64,000 nt of DNA, from contig JAFWEX010000047.1 of the NCBI GenBank assembly GCA_017512705.1, forward strand, positions 1 to 64,000, given 5' to 3'. A program made the position numbers and the translations under genes. The stretch comes from Paenibacillus sp. Lineage in GTDB: Bacteria; Bacillota; Bacilli; Paenibacillales; Paenibacillaceae. The notes below the pieces were generated by a model, which saw only the letters and a program-made list of their open reading frames with translations, was not told where the DNA came from and did no database searches. This document shows positions 48,341 through 57,074 of this stretch, piece by piece (the stretch's first letter is position 1; every line of letters starts with the position of its first letter).

Positions 48341-48907
48341 TCAGGTATCACTTGTATCACTTTGCAGCTTAGAGAAGACAGCCAGATCAATGTATCTGCC
48401 CTTCTCAAACTCATGCTGTCGCAGCAGGCCTTCCTGCTGAAAACCCAGCTTATGCAGTAGACGAATGGACGCCTCATTACTCGGGTCCACTTTCGCTTCA
48501 ATTTTGTTTAATTGCATCTGGTTGAATCCAAACTCCAGTACCGCCCGGGCAACCTCTGTCATCACACCTTTCCCCCAGCACGATGAGAGCAGATCATATC
48601 CGATCTCTGCCCGGTGATGTTGTTCTTCATACCCCAGATATCCACACGTTCCAATCACTCGATGCGATTCCTTATCTTCGATCATCCAGCGTAGACCCGT
48701 TTGTTCCTTAAAAATCTTCTTATACCAGCTCATCTCATCCAGGGCATCCTGTTCGGATTCAAAAGGAGTGAAGGGTATATATTCTACAACTGTCGCATCC
48801 GAATAGAGGGCCAGCAGATCCCGGCTGTCTCTGTCTGTTGCCGCGCGAAGAATGAAACGATCCGTATGTAGTTGAGGAAATGTGTCAAACTGAAATGAGG
48901 TACTCAT
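48341..48907 (-). CDS. GNAT family N-acetyltransferase (RimJ/RimL-like)
   Basis: 188 residues. N-terminal FPQLHTDRFILRAATDRDSRDLLALYSD, acetyl-CoA-binding core HRAEIGYDLLSSCWGKGVMTEVARAVLEFGF and closing NKIEAKVDPSNEASIRLLHKLGFQQEGLLRQHEF are those of the RimJ/RimL branch, which acetylates ribosomal proteins or small molecules such as amino sugars. The substrate is not predictable. Start at 48907 has AAGGAGAACG. Standard length. Confidence 0.9.
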   Translation of the reverse strand: MSTSFQFDTFPQLHTDRFILRAATDRDSRDLLALYSDATVVEYIPFTPFESEQDALDEMSWYKKIFKEQTGLRWMIEDKESHRVIGTCGYLGYEEQHHRAEIGYDLLSSCWGKGVMTEVARAVLEFGFNQMQLNKIEAKVDPSNEASIRLLHKLGFQQEGLLRQHEFEKGRYIDLAVFSKLQSDTSDT

Positions 48908-49056
48908 GCGTCGTTCTCCTTATCTCTATCAATATGTATAGAAGTTGAATCTACAAGTGCGGAATAGGTTCCCGTGTTATTTTACTACGCTCACCCATTA
49001 AATACCAAGCACACAAAAGAACAATACAGGGCTAATCTAGCTTATATCCTTTGAAT

Positions 49057-49089
49057 GAAGAACAGCCTGCTGTGAGCAGGCTGTTCTTC
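49057..49089. terminator. Terminator of the GH43-GH30 operon
   Basis: Perfect stem GAAGAACAGCCTGCT / AGCAGGCTGTTCTTC with a 3-nt loop, 34 bp past the GH30 stop on the - strand; the T-tract is short. Confidence 0.75.
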
Positions 49090-49122
49090 GTATATCATGC
49101 AACTACGGACAGAGCAGTCACT

Positions 49123-50976
49123 TCAATTCACCTTAACCAGACTCCACTGCTGATTCGCTCCGCCGTTATCCTCCCACTGAATCGTAGAAGCGCCTGCACT
49201 CATGGATCCTTGATTGATATCGACGGTGAGTCCGCTGTTGCGATTCGCCAATACTACATATCCGCCCACATCAATGGGTAACCACTGCTGGTTGTACCCT
49301 CCGTTAGCCTGCCACTGAATCAGTGCTGCACCGCCCTGTGTGGAGCCTGAGTTGACATCCAGTAGCAGTCCGCTGCCTACGTTTCGAATATTGTAATATC
49401 CGTTACCTACAGGCTCCAGCTTCCATTGCTGATTGGCTGCTCCGTTATCATTCCACTGAATAATGGTCGCTCCTCCAGCAGACGAAGCCCCATTCACATC
49501 CAATACAAGCCCGCTATTGCGATTCACAAGCTTGTAAATCGTCTCTGCTTCATACCCTGTACTGCCACGATAGGACGCGCCAGAGATGACATACGTGATT
49601 ACTGATTTCGCTTTAGCCGTCGCTGTGAATGTTTTGTTTTGAATCGGTAGGTTGGTTAGTTGTTGTAATTGTTCCGCTCCGGAAGTTCGATATGCCTGAA
49701 CAGAAGAGCCTACGCTGGAGAAGCGGCTCAAATCATAGGTTACGGTGGTATCCGTAGATTCCGAGTTTGTCGTAACCAGTACAACTTTACCAGATGCTGC
49801 ATCATATGCCGCAAGAGTATTTGCATCACTCATACCGATGATCTTATAGCCTGGGCGGATAAATTTACTGTAATTGCCCATCACATAGTATTTCTGATTT
49901 ACAGTGTAACTGGTCGTTTTGGTATTGTTCAGTACGTTCTTGAAAAATCCCCATCCCTCTGCACTATCCACGGCCTGCCAGTATACCCATGCACTCGCAC
50001 CCATGTTGCGCATATCCTTCAGGATTGTACGTGACATCGTAAGTCCACTTGCATCCCCGTCTCCGTATTCAGAAGCCCATAGGGGTTTACCAGCAGAAGC
50101 TGCCGTATTACGTAATGCCGTTCGGTTATTGCCGTTATACGTATGGGTATTAATCTGACTAATCGCTGCCTGCACAGTAGTACTGTAACTTTTAAAAGAG
50201 GTGTTGGTATCATCCAGATTATTTTCTTCCGGTGCACTCAGCTTCGTGGTCAGCCCTTTGGCATTCAGAGATGCCTGAACCTGACTTAATATCGCATTCT
50301 GCTCCGCTCTGCCGAAGTGCATCCCCTCCTGATCATTACCTAGCTTCCACCAATTCGAGATCGGTTCATTCAGTGGTGTCACCGTATCAAATGTAATGCC
50401 CCAGTGATCCCGGAAATGCTTCACAACCTCGGTCAAATAATCGGCAAAATCATCGTAGTAGTCCGGTTTGAGGTTATTCCCGCCATTCGCTGCACCCGAG
50501 ACGCTGCCACTGATCGTCATCCAATAAGGTGCCGAGTTAGCAAAAGCTTCAATAATGTTGACTCCCTGCGCCTTGGCAGCTTGTAACATGTAACGTTGGT
50601 TCGCGTCGGCAGTCCAGTCGTATACACCTGGAGAAGGTTGAAACCCGGGAACTGCTTTGCGATATTCAAGAACGTTGGACGACGGATCATCCCCGCCACC
50701 AATGTTATATCTCAGAATATTCATGCCAATTCCTGTCGATCGATTAAACATTTTCTCGACATACTCATCCCGATTTGAATATTCACCAACGACCTTCCCC
50801 CACCAAGCGAGCGATGTGCCCCAGCCTTCAACAGTCTGATACTGTTTTGACGGATCAGCGATCGCCGTATACGCTCCTTCAGCCGACATTTCGGACCCTG
50901 AAGACAAACTGCCAGCCAGCAACGTTCCGCTCAGCAGCACCGTACTCATTCGTTTTAACCATTTCATTCGCTTCAC
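49123..50976 (-). CDS. Secreted GH30 glycosidase with C-terminal ricin-type lectin module (probable endo-beta-1,6-galactanase)
   Basis: 617 residues with signal peptide (to about 30). The segment GWGTSLAWWGKVVGEY at 51 is the mark of the endo-beta-1,6-galactanase branch of GH30; acid/base Glu204 in TPLNEPISNWW and nucleophile Glu303 in WASEYGDG are intact. After the barrel and side beta domain, residues 480-617 form one ricin-B (CBM13) trefoil with three QxW repeats (NQQWKL, NQQWLP, NQQWSL). Its operon partner is a GH43-AbfB arabinofuranosidase, and GH35 and LacI follow upstream, so beta-1,6-galactan side chains of arabinogalactan are the likely substrate. Substrate assignment is inference. 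Confidence 0.88.
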   Translation of the reverse strand: MKRMKWLKRMSTVLLSGTLLAGSLSSGSEMSAEGAYTAIADPSKQYQTVEGWGTSLAWWGKVVGEYSNRDEYVEKMFNRSTGIGMNILRYNIGGGDDPSSNVLEYRKAVPGFQPSPGVYDWTADANQRYMLQAAKAQGVNIIEAFANSAPYWMTISGSVSGAANGGNNLKPDYYDDFADYLTEVVKHFRDHWGITFDTVTPLNEPISNWWKLGNDQEGMHFGRAEQNAILSQVQASLNAKGLTTKLSAPEENNLDDTNTSFKSYSTTVQAAISQINTHTYNGNNRTALRNTAASAGKPLWASEYGDGDASGLTMSRTILKDMRNMGASAWVYWQAVDSAEGWGFFKNVLNNTKTTSYTVNQKYYVMGNYSKFIRPGYKIIGMSDANTLAAYDAASGKVVLVTTNSESTDTTVTYDLSRFSSVGSSVQAYRTSGAEQLQQLTNLPIQNKTFTATAKAKSVITYVISGASYRGSTGYEAETIYKLVNRNSGLVLDVNGASSAGGATIIQWNDNGAANQQWKLEPVGNGYYNIRNVGSGLLLDVNSGSTQGGAALIQWQANGGYNQQWLPIDVGGYVVLANRNSGLTVDINQGSMSAGASTIQWEDNGGANQQWSLVKVN

Positions 50977-51016
50977 TCCTTATCTGTTTTTAGATAAGTC
51001 ACCAGGCATGTGGATG

Positions 51017-52372
51017 TTACTGAGCAATCTCTCGAAAGGTCGCATCGGATCGATCGAGATCCGTAACCACCGGTTCTAGCCGCAGCACTTGATCGTAATG
51101 CCGCAAATACAGGTTCGGATTGTTAAATAGAGAGTAAGAAGTCCAGCTTACATTAGCTAGTCCGTTTACTCGTTTGAATGTCGCATCATTGCGGAATGTC
51201 GCATCATTGCGGAATGCCACACTACCGTCATTTTTCACCAGCATAATATTGCCATTATTATTGCGCAGGAAATAACCAGGATAATTCATCGCTTCAAACG
51301 AGATGCCCATCCCATTGGCCAAGCCAGGAACGATTCGAAATTGAGCATCCTCTACCGGACTAACGCTGGCATCAATACGAGCTTGATAGTTATAGTGGCG
51401 AACGAAGCTACCCGGAACGTTAAACGATTCGAGCTTTCGAATATCCCCCGGTTGTCCTGTCTCCTTCAGTACGGTCATATGGCGAACCATACCGGACAGA
51501 CCCGTAATTTCCTTCTTACCACTCCAGCTCTGGAAGTTATCCGACGAATCGCTGTAATAATATTTGTGGTCTGCATACCCATCGAAATACATCCTCCAAG
51601 AACCGTTATCCAGTTGGATGAGCGCCGGCCCTTCTACCCATGAACCCCAGCCAGCCCAGTTTCCTGTGCCTTTAAATGTATATGGCCCTTTTAGAGAGCT
51701 GGAGGTGGCATATTCAATGTATTTAGTCGTTTCGTTCTTCGTAAACGCATGATAGGTTGAGCCTGTCTTCACCACAAAGGTATCGATGTAATTGGCCGCA
51801 AGACCTGTAAGCACCTCAGGTGATGACCATGATGTGGATGCCAAATTGCCATTTGATGCGGTTATGACATGTGGTTTGAAGTTCTCATAATTGCCTGGGG
51901 AGAGTGAAACGATGATGTTCACACTGCCATTCGTGTCTTTGAACCATTCCGGTGCCCAGGTATGCGCGATGGGGGTTGTGGTAGACAGTGTAATGTTGCG
52001 GACAAACGTCCAATTGATCTTGTCCGGGCTGGATGCGATACCAATCGTATGCCCTGACCAGTTGGTGGTATATACCACATAATACAAGCCATCGGTGTGT
52101 TTCATGATGCTGGGATCGCGGATCAGATCAGACGCAGGTGGAGTATACGCCGGACCTTTCAGCAGACCATAATGTGTCGCGTCATATGACTCGTAGATAT
52201 ACATGTTAGACTCACTTGTGTTCGTAAAGGCTGTCATCGTATACACACTGGTTGTTGCTCTGACTGGATTAGGGAACGCAACAGTGAATATCATCATCAG
52301 TCCTATCATGAGTAGGAGTACAGCTTTATATCTCCCCCACTGCTCTTTCATACCTTTCCTTTTCGTTAACAT
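51017..52372 (-). CDS. Secreted GH43 arabinofuranosidase-like enzyme with AbfB (CBM42) domain
   Basis: 451 residues; signal peptide to about 39. The five-bladed propeller has the GH43 triad Asp86 (IRDPSIMK), Asp197 (NYIDTFV) and Glu247 (WVEGPALI). Residues 310-450 are an AbfB arabinose-binding trefoil (FNVPGSFVRHYNYQARID; YPGYFLRNNNGNIML; NPNLYLRHYDQVLRL). ATG 52372 follows AAGGAGCTGAG. An in-frame 18-bp tandem duplication repeats RNDATF in the lectin domain. It is the first gene of the two-gene operon with GH30 and probably removes arabinose from arabinogalactan or arabinan side chains. Confidence 0.88.
   Translation of the reverse strand: MLTKRKGMKEQWGRYKAVLLLMIGLMMIFTVAFPNPVRATTSVYTMTAFTNTSESNMYIYESYDATHYGLLKGPAYTPPASDLIRDPSIMKHTDGLYYVVYTTNWSGHTIGIASSPDKINWTFVRNITLSTTTPIAHTWAPEWFKDTNGSVNIIVSLSPGNYENFKPHVITASNGNLASTSWSSPEVLTGLAANYIDTFVVKTGSTYHAFTKNETTKYIEYATSSSLKGPYTFKGTGNWAGWGSWVEGPALIQLDNGSWRMYFDGYADHKYYYSDSSDNFQSWSGKKEITGLSGMVRHMTVLKETGQPGDIRKLESFNVPGSFVRHYNYQARIDASVSPVEDAQFRIVPGLANGMGISFEAMNYPGYFLRNNNGNIMLVKNDGSVAFRNDATFRNDATFKRVNGLANVSWTSYSLFNNPNLYLRHYDQVLRLEPVVTDLDRSDATFREIAQ
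51181..51216. repeat. Tandem 18-bp duplication inside the AbfB domain of the GH43 gene
   Basis: TCGCATCATTGCGGAATG occurs twice in a row (51181-51198 and 51199-51216), encoding RNDATF twice in frame. It looks like a recent replication slip. Confidence 0.9.
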
Positions 52373-52559
52373 GAACTCAGCTCCTTATCCTGCATAAGAT
52401 CATATTGGACTGTCTTCTGACTGATTGAACAGCGTTCCTGAAAAACATTTGTGATTGAACACTGATGCTAACATTCGTCTTTTAGCCAAGCAGCACCTTA
52501 CGGATGATATCCGTCCCATTTACATGAAACACCACCTCCTCTACGAATATCCACCTATA

Positions 52560-52573
52560 TGTATGCGTTTACA
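52560..52573. promoter_or_regulatory. Candidate CcpA (cre) site upstream of the GH43-GH30 operon
   Basis: TGTATGCGTTTACA agrees with the cre consensus at 13 of 14 positions. It lies 188 bp before the GH43 start, in the likely promoter region. Confidence 0.5.
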
Positions 52574-52676
52574 TTTTTCACTTGGAATTTTCCTTACCGC
52601 CACTGATAAGACGATATAAGATCACATGTGTCGCCTTTCCTTTCTTCAACATAAAAACAATTCCCTCATTCTCATA

Positions 52677-52690
52677 TAGAAACCGTTTCA
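52677..52690. promoter_or_regulatory. LacI-type operator upstream of the GH43-GH30 operon
   Basis: TAGAAACCGTTTCA is a one-sided variant of the TGAAA-N4-TTTCA box seen ahead of the LacI and GH35 genes. Confidence 0.45.
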
Positions 52691-52845
52691 GTACAAGATT
52701 CGTCATGCAGATCGAGCTCTCCTGTAATTCTGGCACATATAAGAATGAGGGATATTCATTATAATATTCCTGATATTTCCGCGATACTCTTTGTTATCCG
52801 TTACATACTACTGTCATTCATTATCGAATCATATTTTTAATATTT

Positions 52846-55770
52846 CTATTTCCCAACCATGACCCACGGATAACGTGACATCTCATCCAGCATCAACCGT
52901 ACCCGTTCCGGTGTTCTTCCTTCTTCGTCAAAAATAAGCAATTCATTCTCTTCCTTCAGCCACGCAATCGGAATTTTGTAGTCCTCCTGCGGTCCAATCT
53001 GCCAATACCGTCCTAGATGGTGACCGTTCACATGAATCGTGCCCTTACTCATGCCAGTCAGTCGAATCATGAGGTTTACTTTATGGCATTCGTCTATGAC
53101 AGGCTGCGCAAAACGCCAGCGGTACCAGACGGGCTGACCATATGAAGCGGAACGTTCCGCCGGATCAAACGATTCCCATGACACAGGAAGCAATGCATCC
53201 GTACCTGCCATTCGCCAATCCTGAAGCTGATGCTCATTCTGATAAGTAATCAGCTCCAGTCGATTCAGCGGTGACTGACTGTATGGCATTTCCAATGTAT
53301 TCAAGACACCCGGCTTCACATAGCTGGACAAGTCCAGCGTCTGAAACGCAAACCAGTCCCGATAGGCAGGCATCGGAATTTCGGTGCCGTTAATACGTAT
53401 GCCTTTGCTCAGAGCACCTGTAAGTACCGCCCCATCCATATCTCCCAGCACAAAGCTTCGACGTAGCATCGTTCCTACCGGAACCGAGTTCACCTCATCC
53501 AGATGCACAGTTCCTGTCTCCATCTGCCAATCTCGGCGAATATCTTGTGTTTGACCACCGAGGAATACTGCTCCTGCCACACCCTTACGTTCCCCAAGAT
53601 ACGGAGAAAAGTTCAGCCTACCCATGTGCTGTACAAGGATCTGCAATGTATTCTGCCCCTGGTTCACCTGAATCGGAACCGCTGCCGCACCAACCTGACG
53701 CACTAGCGCTTGCTGAGTACCGTTCACCATAATTCTGGCGGTATCCTGGATATTCGGCAGAATGAGGCTCGTTGTTCCATTCACTGCACTATCAAAATTA
53801 CATTCATACAATAGATAGCCAAAGTCTTGACCGTATTCCGAAAAATCCATCGGTTGCCCGCTCGAAGAGCGTTGCTGTGCCGTTAAGGTAACACGTGAGT
53901 AATCAGGAATACCGGACAGCACCGGTGCCACCGGAGCAACAGCATTCACCCCGACAGACGGGTGCTCTTTATCTACAGCAGATATCGATTCAGGCTGCGT
54001 CTCCGCTTCTTGAATGCTAAACTCACGCCCTGTCCGTGTCTGTTCGCCATCTTGCCAATCGCCTAACAACATTATCGTACGATCTGGATCAGTAATCATG
54101 CCCTTCACTTGCCCAGATGCTGTGACATCTACATCATCAAAACCGATGGCGTAGCGCAAGCTCAGGCGATCTGGTGATTCCACACGCCATGTACGATTCA
54201 TCGTGTCCCGATCCAGGATGACGAAACGAATGGAGGTACCGTTGGCTTCAATACGCATCATACCCGGTTCCTGAAAATGAAACAGGTCAAAGCGGTAAGC
54301 ATTCCTCGTTGCATCCTGCTCAATCAGGACTTGCACCGTACTATCTTTCAGAATTAAATCTCCTGCTTCCGATGCCTGTTTCGTTCCCAGTTCCAGTTCA
54401 ATCACGGAGCGTTGTCCTCGATCTGCTGTGACGAACAACGTCAGTTCTCCATTGATCTCTTCATTACCGGTAATTAAAGCTCCTGCAGTCAGGTACACCT
54501 GATCCGCAATGAGCACACGATCCAACACTGGCACAATCTGACCTGGATGAATGGACACTGGTAACGTACGACCTTCTTCAAGCGTAATATTCACCGTCTC
54601 GCGTTCATCCTTGTGACTCTCCACGAACCAGACCTTCTCCTGCCCTGCCTGCCTTCCACGCACGGAGATGCCAATCGGATGCCGAACCTGAATCTGTTCA
54701 TCAGCAATGTTCTTGGACTCCATCAGTAATGATGCGAATGCACGCACAAAATAGGACAGGTTTTTGGTCACTGCATATTTGGGTGTCACCCGTCCATATT
54801 CACTGAGCGGGGCGTCGTAATCATAAGATGTAATCATAAAAACATCACTGCTGCCGAGTGTTCTTCCGCCATATCCTCCAAAATTAGTTCCGCCATAGAA
54901 CATGTAATAACTGATCCCGGTATATCCCGCGCGCAGAATCTCCATAATTCTTCTATCTAGCAGCGATGCGGTCTTCTGGATGGCGGAAGGTCCTCCCCAA
55001 TGTTCAAACCAGCCGGTCCAAAATTCAGTAACGATCTTTGGTGTGTCCGGCTGTTTCGCCCGCAATTTAGCGTAATGTTCATCGGCACCCGACCAGAAGT
55101 TCGCTCCCTCAATGGTGCCTTCTGCTCCACCTACACAAGTGATAAGCGGAACGTCTATTCCTCGTTCCAATATCCCATCCCTCAGTGTGTTCATATGTGC
55201 GCTTGCCGCCTCATCATCCATCAGATACCCGTACTCATTCTCGACCTGAACCAAGATCACTGTTCCTCCAGCAGATAACTGGCGCTTGCGAATAAGCGGG
55301 ATGATCTGGTCAAAATATAGATGAACATAATGGAGGTACGTTTCGTTATTTTCACGAAATTTCACGCCATCCTTCGTACCTAGCCAGTACGGAAACCCGC
55401 CAAAATCCCACTCTGCGCAAATAAATGGACCCGGACGTGCAATGACCCACATGCCCAGCTCTGCACACAGATCAAGGAATGCACCACAATCATTATCCCC
55501 CTCGAAGGACCATTGTCCCTCCTCAGGTTCGTGAACGTTCCATGCAAAATAGGTATCAATGCAGTTCATACCTGCCAGCTTCGCTTTCATTAGAACGTCA
55601 CGCCAATCCTCTTTCGGCATACGGAAATAATGAATAGTTGCACTGTTCAAAAAGATTCGTTCACCATTCAGATAGAAGCTTCGTGAATCATACGTCAGTT
55701 CAGAATGATTTTTTCTCATGCCGCTGTTATTTTCTTGATCATGTATCGAAAGGGACGTCTGTTCAATCAA
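52846..55770 (-). CDS. Beta-galactosidase, GH35 family (cytoplasmic)
   Basis: 974 residues starting at TTG 55770 after AAGGAGGGGG. The GH35 barrel covers about 30-350: GMNCIDTYFAWNVHEPEEGQW, ARPGPFICAEWDFGGFPYWL, acid/base Glu179 in VQVENEYG and nucleophile Glu249 in IVTEFWTGWFEHWGG. The C-terminal part has the beta-galactosidase jelly-roll domains (RWRFAQPVIDE; GMSKGTIHVNGHHLGRYWQIGP). No signal peptide, so it works on imported oligosaccharides, releasing terminal beta-galactose. Two LacI-type operators lie 47 bp before the start. The regulator gene is 190 bp upstream. Confidence 0.93.
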   Translation of the reverse strand: MIEQTSLSIHDQENNSGMRKNHSELTYDSRSFYLNGERIFLNSATIHYFRMPKEDWRDVLMKAKLAGMNCIDTYFAWNVHEPEEGQWSFEGDNDCGAFLDLCAELGMWVIARPGPFICAEWDFGGFPYWLGTKDGVKFRENNETYLHYVHLYFDQIIPLIRKRQLSAGGTVILVQVENEYGYLMDDEAASAHMNTLRDGILERGIDVPLITCVGGAEGTIEGANFWSGADEHYAKLRAKQPDTPKIVTEFWTGWFEHWGGPSAIQKTASLLDRRIMEILRAGYTGISYYMFYGGTNFGGYGGRTLGSSDVFMITSYDYDAPLSEYGRVTPKYAVTKNLSYFVRAFASLLMESKNIADEQIQVRHPIGISVRGRQAGQEKVWFVESHKDERETVNITLEEGRTLPVSIHPGQIVPVLDRVLIADQVYLTAGALITGNEEINGELTLFVTADRGQRSVIELELGTKQASEAGDLILKDSTVQVLIEQDATRNAYRFDLFHFQEPGMMRIEANGTSIRFVILDRDTMNRTWRVESPDRLSLRYAIGFDDVDVTASGQVKGMITDPDRTIMLLGDWQDGEQTRTGREFSIQEAETQPESISAVDKEHPSVGVNAVAPVAPVLSGIPDYSRVTLTAQQRSSSGQPMDFSEYGQDFGYLLYECNFDSAVNGTTSLILPNIQDTARIMVNGTQQALVRQVGAAAVPIQVNQGQNTLQILVQHMGRLNFSPYLGERKGVAGAVFLGGQTQDIRRDWQMETGTVHLDEVNSVPVGTMLRRSFVLGDMDGAVLTGALSKGIRINGTEIPMPAYRDWFAFQTLDLSSYVKPGVLNTLEMPYSQSPLNRLELITYQNEHQLQDWRMAGTDALLPVSWESFDPAERSASYGQPVWYRWRFAQPVIDECHKVNLMIRLTGMSKGTIHVNGHHLGRYWQIGPQEDYKIPIAWLKEENELLIFDEEGRTPERVRLMLDEMSRYPWVMVGK

Positions 55771-55816
55771 CGTAATCCCCCTCCTTCTTTTTTAAATTGA
55801 TGGGAAACCGTTCTTT

Positions 55817-55844
55817 TGAAACCCGTTTCATGAAATCGGTTTCA
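55817..55844. promoter_or_regulatory. Two abutting LacI-type operators upstream of the GH35 gene
   Basis: TGAAACCCGTTTCA (55817-55830) and TGAAATCGGTTTCA (55831-55844) both fit TGAAA-N4-TTTCA. They lie between the LacI gene and the GH35 start. Confidence 0.7.
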
Positions 55845-55960
55845 TTATGTACAAATATAAAACCCATTCCATGATGATGAAAAGGGTCCCATTGACGCCC
55901 TCATTATATTTCACGCCACAAGGGAATGTCAACGCTTTAATTTTGAAATACAGACCCACT

Positions 55961-56989
55961 CTACCGAACAGCAGGTCCTGTACTCTGGCGGAGAATCAAC
56001 CTCGGTTGCAATATATTCTGCTTCTTCGGTTTGCCTTGGTTAATCAACTCATGCAGTACATCTACAGCCTGTTTGCCCAATTGATACGTATTCTGGGATA
56101 TCGTTGTCAACTCAGGGATAACAGCACTTGCAAGGGGTGTATCATCGAATCCAATAATCGAAATGTCTTTCGGGATCGATAATCCGCGCTCTATAGTGGA
56201 TTTGATCGCACCGATTGCATTATTGTCGTTCACACAAATAACTGCGGTTGGCGGATTGGCCACTTCCAGCAGTTTAGACATCTCCCGCTTGCCGTCGTCG
56301 ATGGAAAAGCCGCCTAATAACTGACGCTCTTTCGGTATTTCAATCCCATACTCCCGAAGTTTCTTCTGCACCGCTTTAACTTTAACCATGGTTGTAGAAG
56401 ATTCCTTCATGCCTCCTATAAAAGCAATCTCCCGATGCCCAAGCTCAAGCAGATGCTCTGCTGCCATAGCAGCTCCAACTCCCTCATCGGTGTATACCCG
56501 GTGGAGTCCACTCTTTGCAATGTTACCATTGACTAGCACAATCGGCATATGCTTGCTCATATCGATCAATTCTTGTGCCATGTTATCTGGACAGACCTGC
56601 AAGTTAATGCGTCCGCCGAGAAAGATGATCCCATCCACCCGCTTCTCTCGCAAAATGGACAGATATTCCGATTCCCTGCTATTATCCCCCGCGGTGTTGC
56701 AGAGGAAAAAAGTATAGCCAAGCCCACGAGCTTCATTCTCTGCACCCCAGAACACTTCCGGGAAAAAGGGATTGGTGATGTCGGGTAAAATGATGGCAAT
56801 GGTGCCTGTCTCTTTCTTGATCAGACTACGCGCCTGCGCATTCGGCTGGAACTGATGTTTCTCGATAATCGACATAATCTTCTCTCGTGTGCTGGCACGA
56901 ACAGGCGCCGTGTCGTTCAACACCCGGGAGACGGTCGACACAGATACGTTTGCTTCTTTCGCAATATCATATATGGTGATCGATGTCAT
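55961..56989 (-). CDS. LacI family repressor of the arabinogalactan cluster
   Basis: 342 residues. The N-terminal HTH reads TIYDIAKEANVSVSTVSRVLNDTAPVRASTREKI, with the hinge helix near 50, followed by a periplasmic-binding-type effector domain (TIAIILPDITNPFFPEVFWGAENEARGLGYTF ... VICVNDNNAIGAIKSTIERGLSIPKDISIIGFDDTPLAS). The protein binds a palindrome and lets go on sugar binding. A 20-bp perfect palindrome overlaps its own predicted -35, and similar boxes precede GH35 and the GH43-GH30 operon. The effector sugar is not visible. Confidence 0.93.
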   Translation of the reverse strand: MTSITIYDIAKEANVSVSTVSRVLNDTAPVRASTREKIMSIIEKHQFQPNAQARSLIKKETGTIAIILPDITNPFFPEVFWGAENEARGLGYTFFLCNTAGDNSRESEYLSILREKRVDGIIFLGGRINLQVCPDNMAQELIDMSKHMPIVLVNGNIAKSGLHRVYTDEGVGAAMAAEHLLELGHREIAFIGGMKESSTTMVKVKAVQKKLREYGIEIPKERQLLGGFSIDDGKREMSKLLEVANPPTAVICVNDNNAIGAIKSTIERGLSIPKDISIIGFDDTPLASAVIPELTTISQNTYQLGKQAVDVLHELINQGKPKKQNILQPRLILRQSTGPAVR

Positions 56990-57022
56990 AGAAGGACCTT
57001 CCTTTTCTCTATTTACCTGCTT

Positions 57023-57064
57023 ATCATACCAGATAAGATATCTCGAATGAAATGCATTTCATTC
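57023..57064 (-). promoter_or_regulatory. Predicted lacI-type promoter with autoregulatory palindrome
   Basis: -35 TTCATT (57046-57051), 17-bp spacer and -10 TATGAT (57023-57028) on the - strand. The -35 lies inside a perfect 20-bp palindrome at 57045-57064 with core TGAAATGCATTTCA. Confidence 0.65.
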
Positions 57065-57074
57065 TACAAGCGGC

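Larger units (their letters stand above)
52373..52845. other. Upstream region of the GH43-GH30 operon
   Basis: 473-bp gap. It holds the cre-like site at 52560-52573 and a LacI-type box at 52677-52690, listed separately. A 24-codon frame on the - strand (52578-52652) could be a leader peptide but has no good ribosome site. No terminator for the upstream GH35 gene was recognised. Confidence 0.4.

Noticed and set aside
52578-52652. 24-codon frame with a possible leader-peptide role ahead of GH43
   Set aside because: The putative site TGAGGGAAT is far from ATG and there is no terminator or attenuator next to it.
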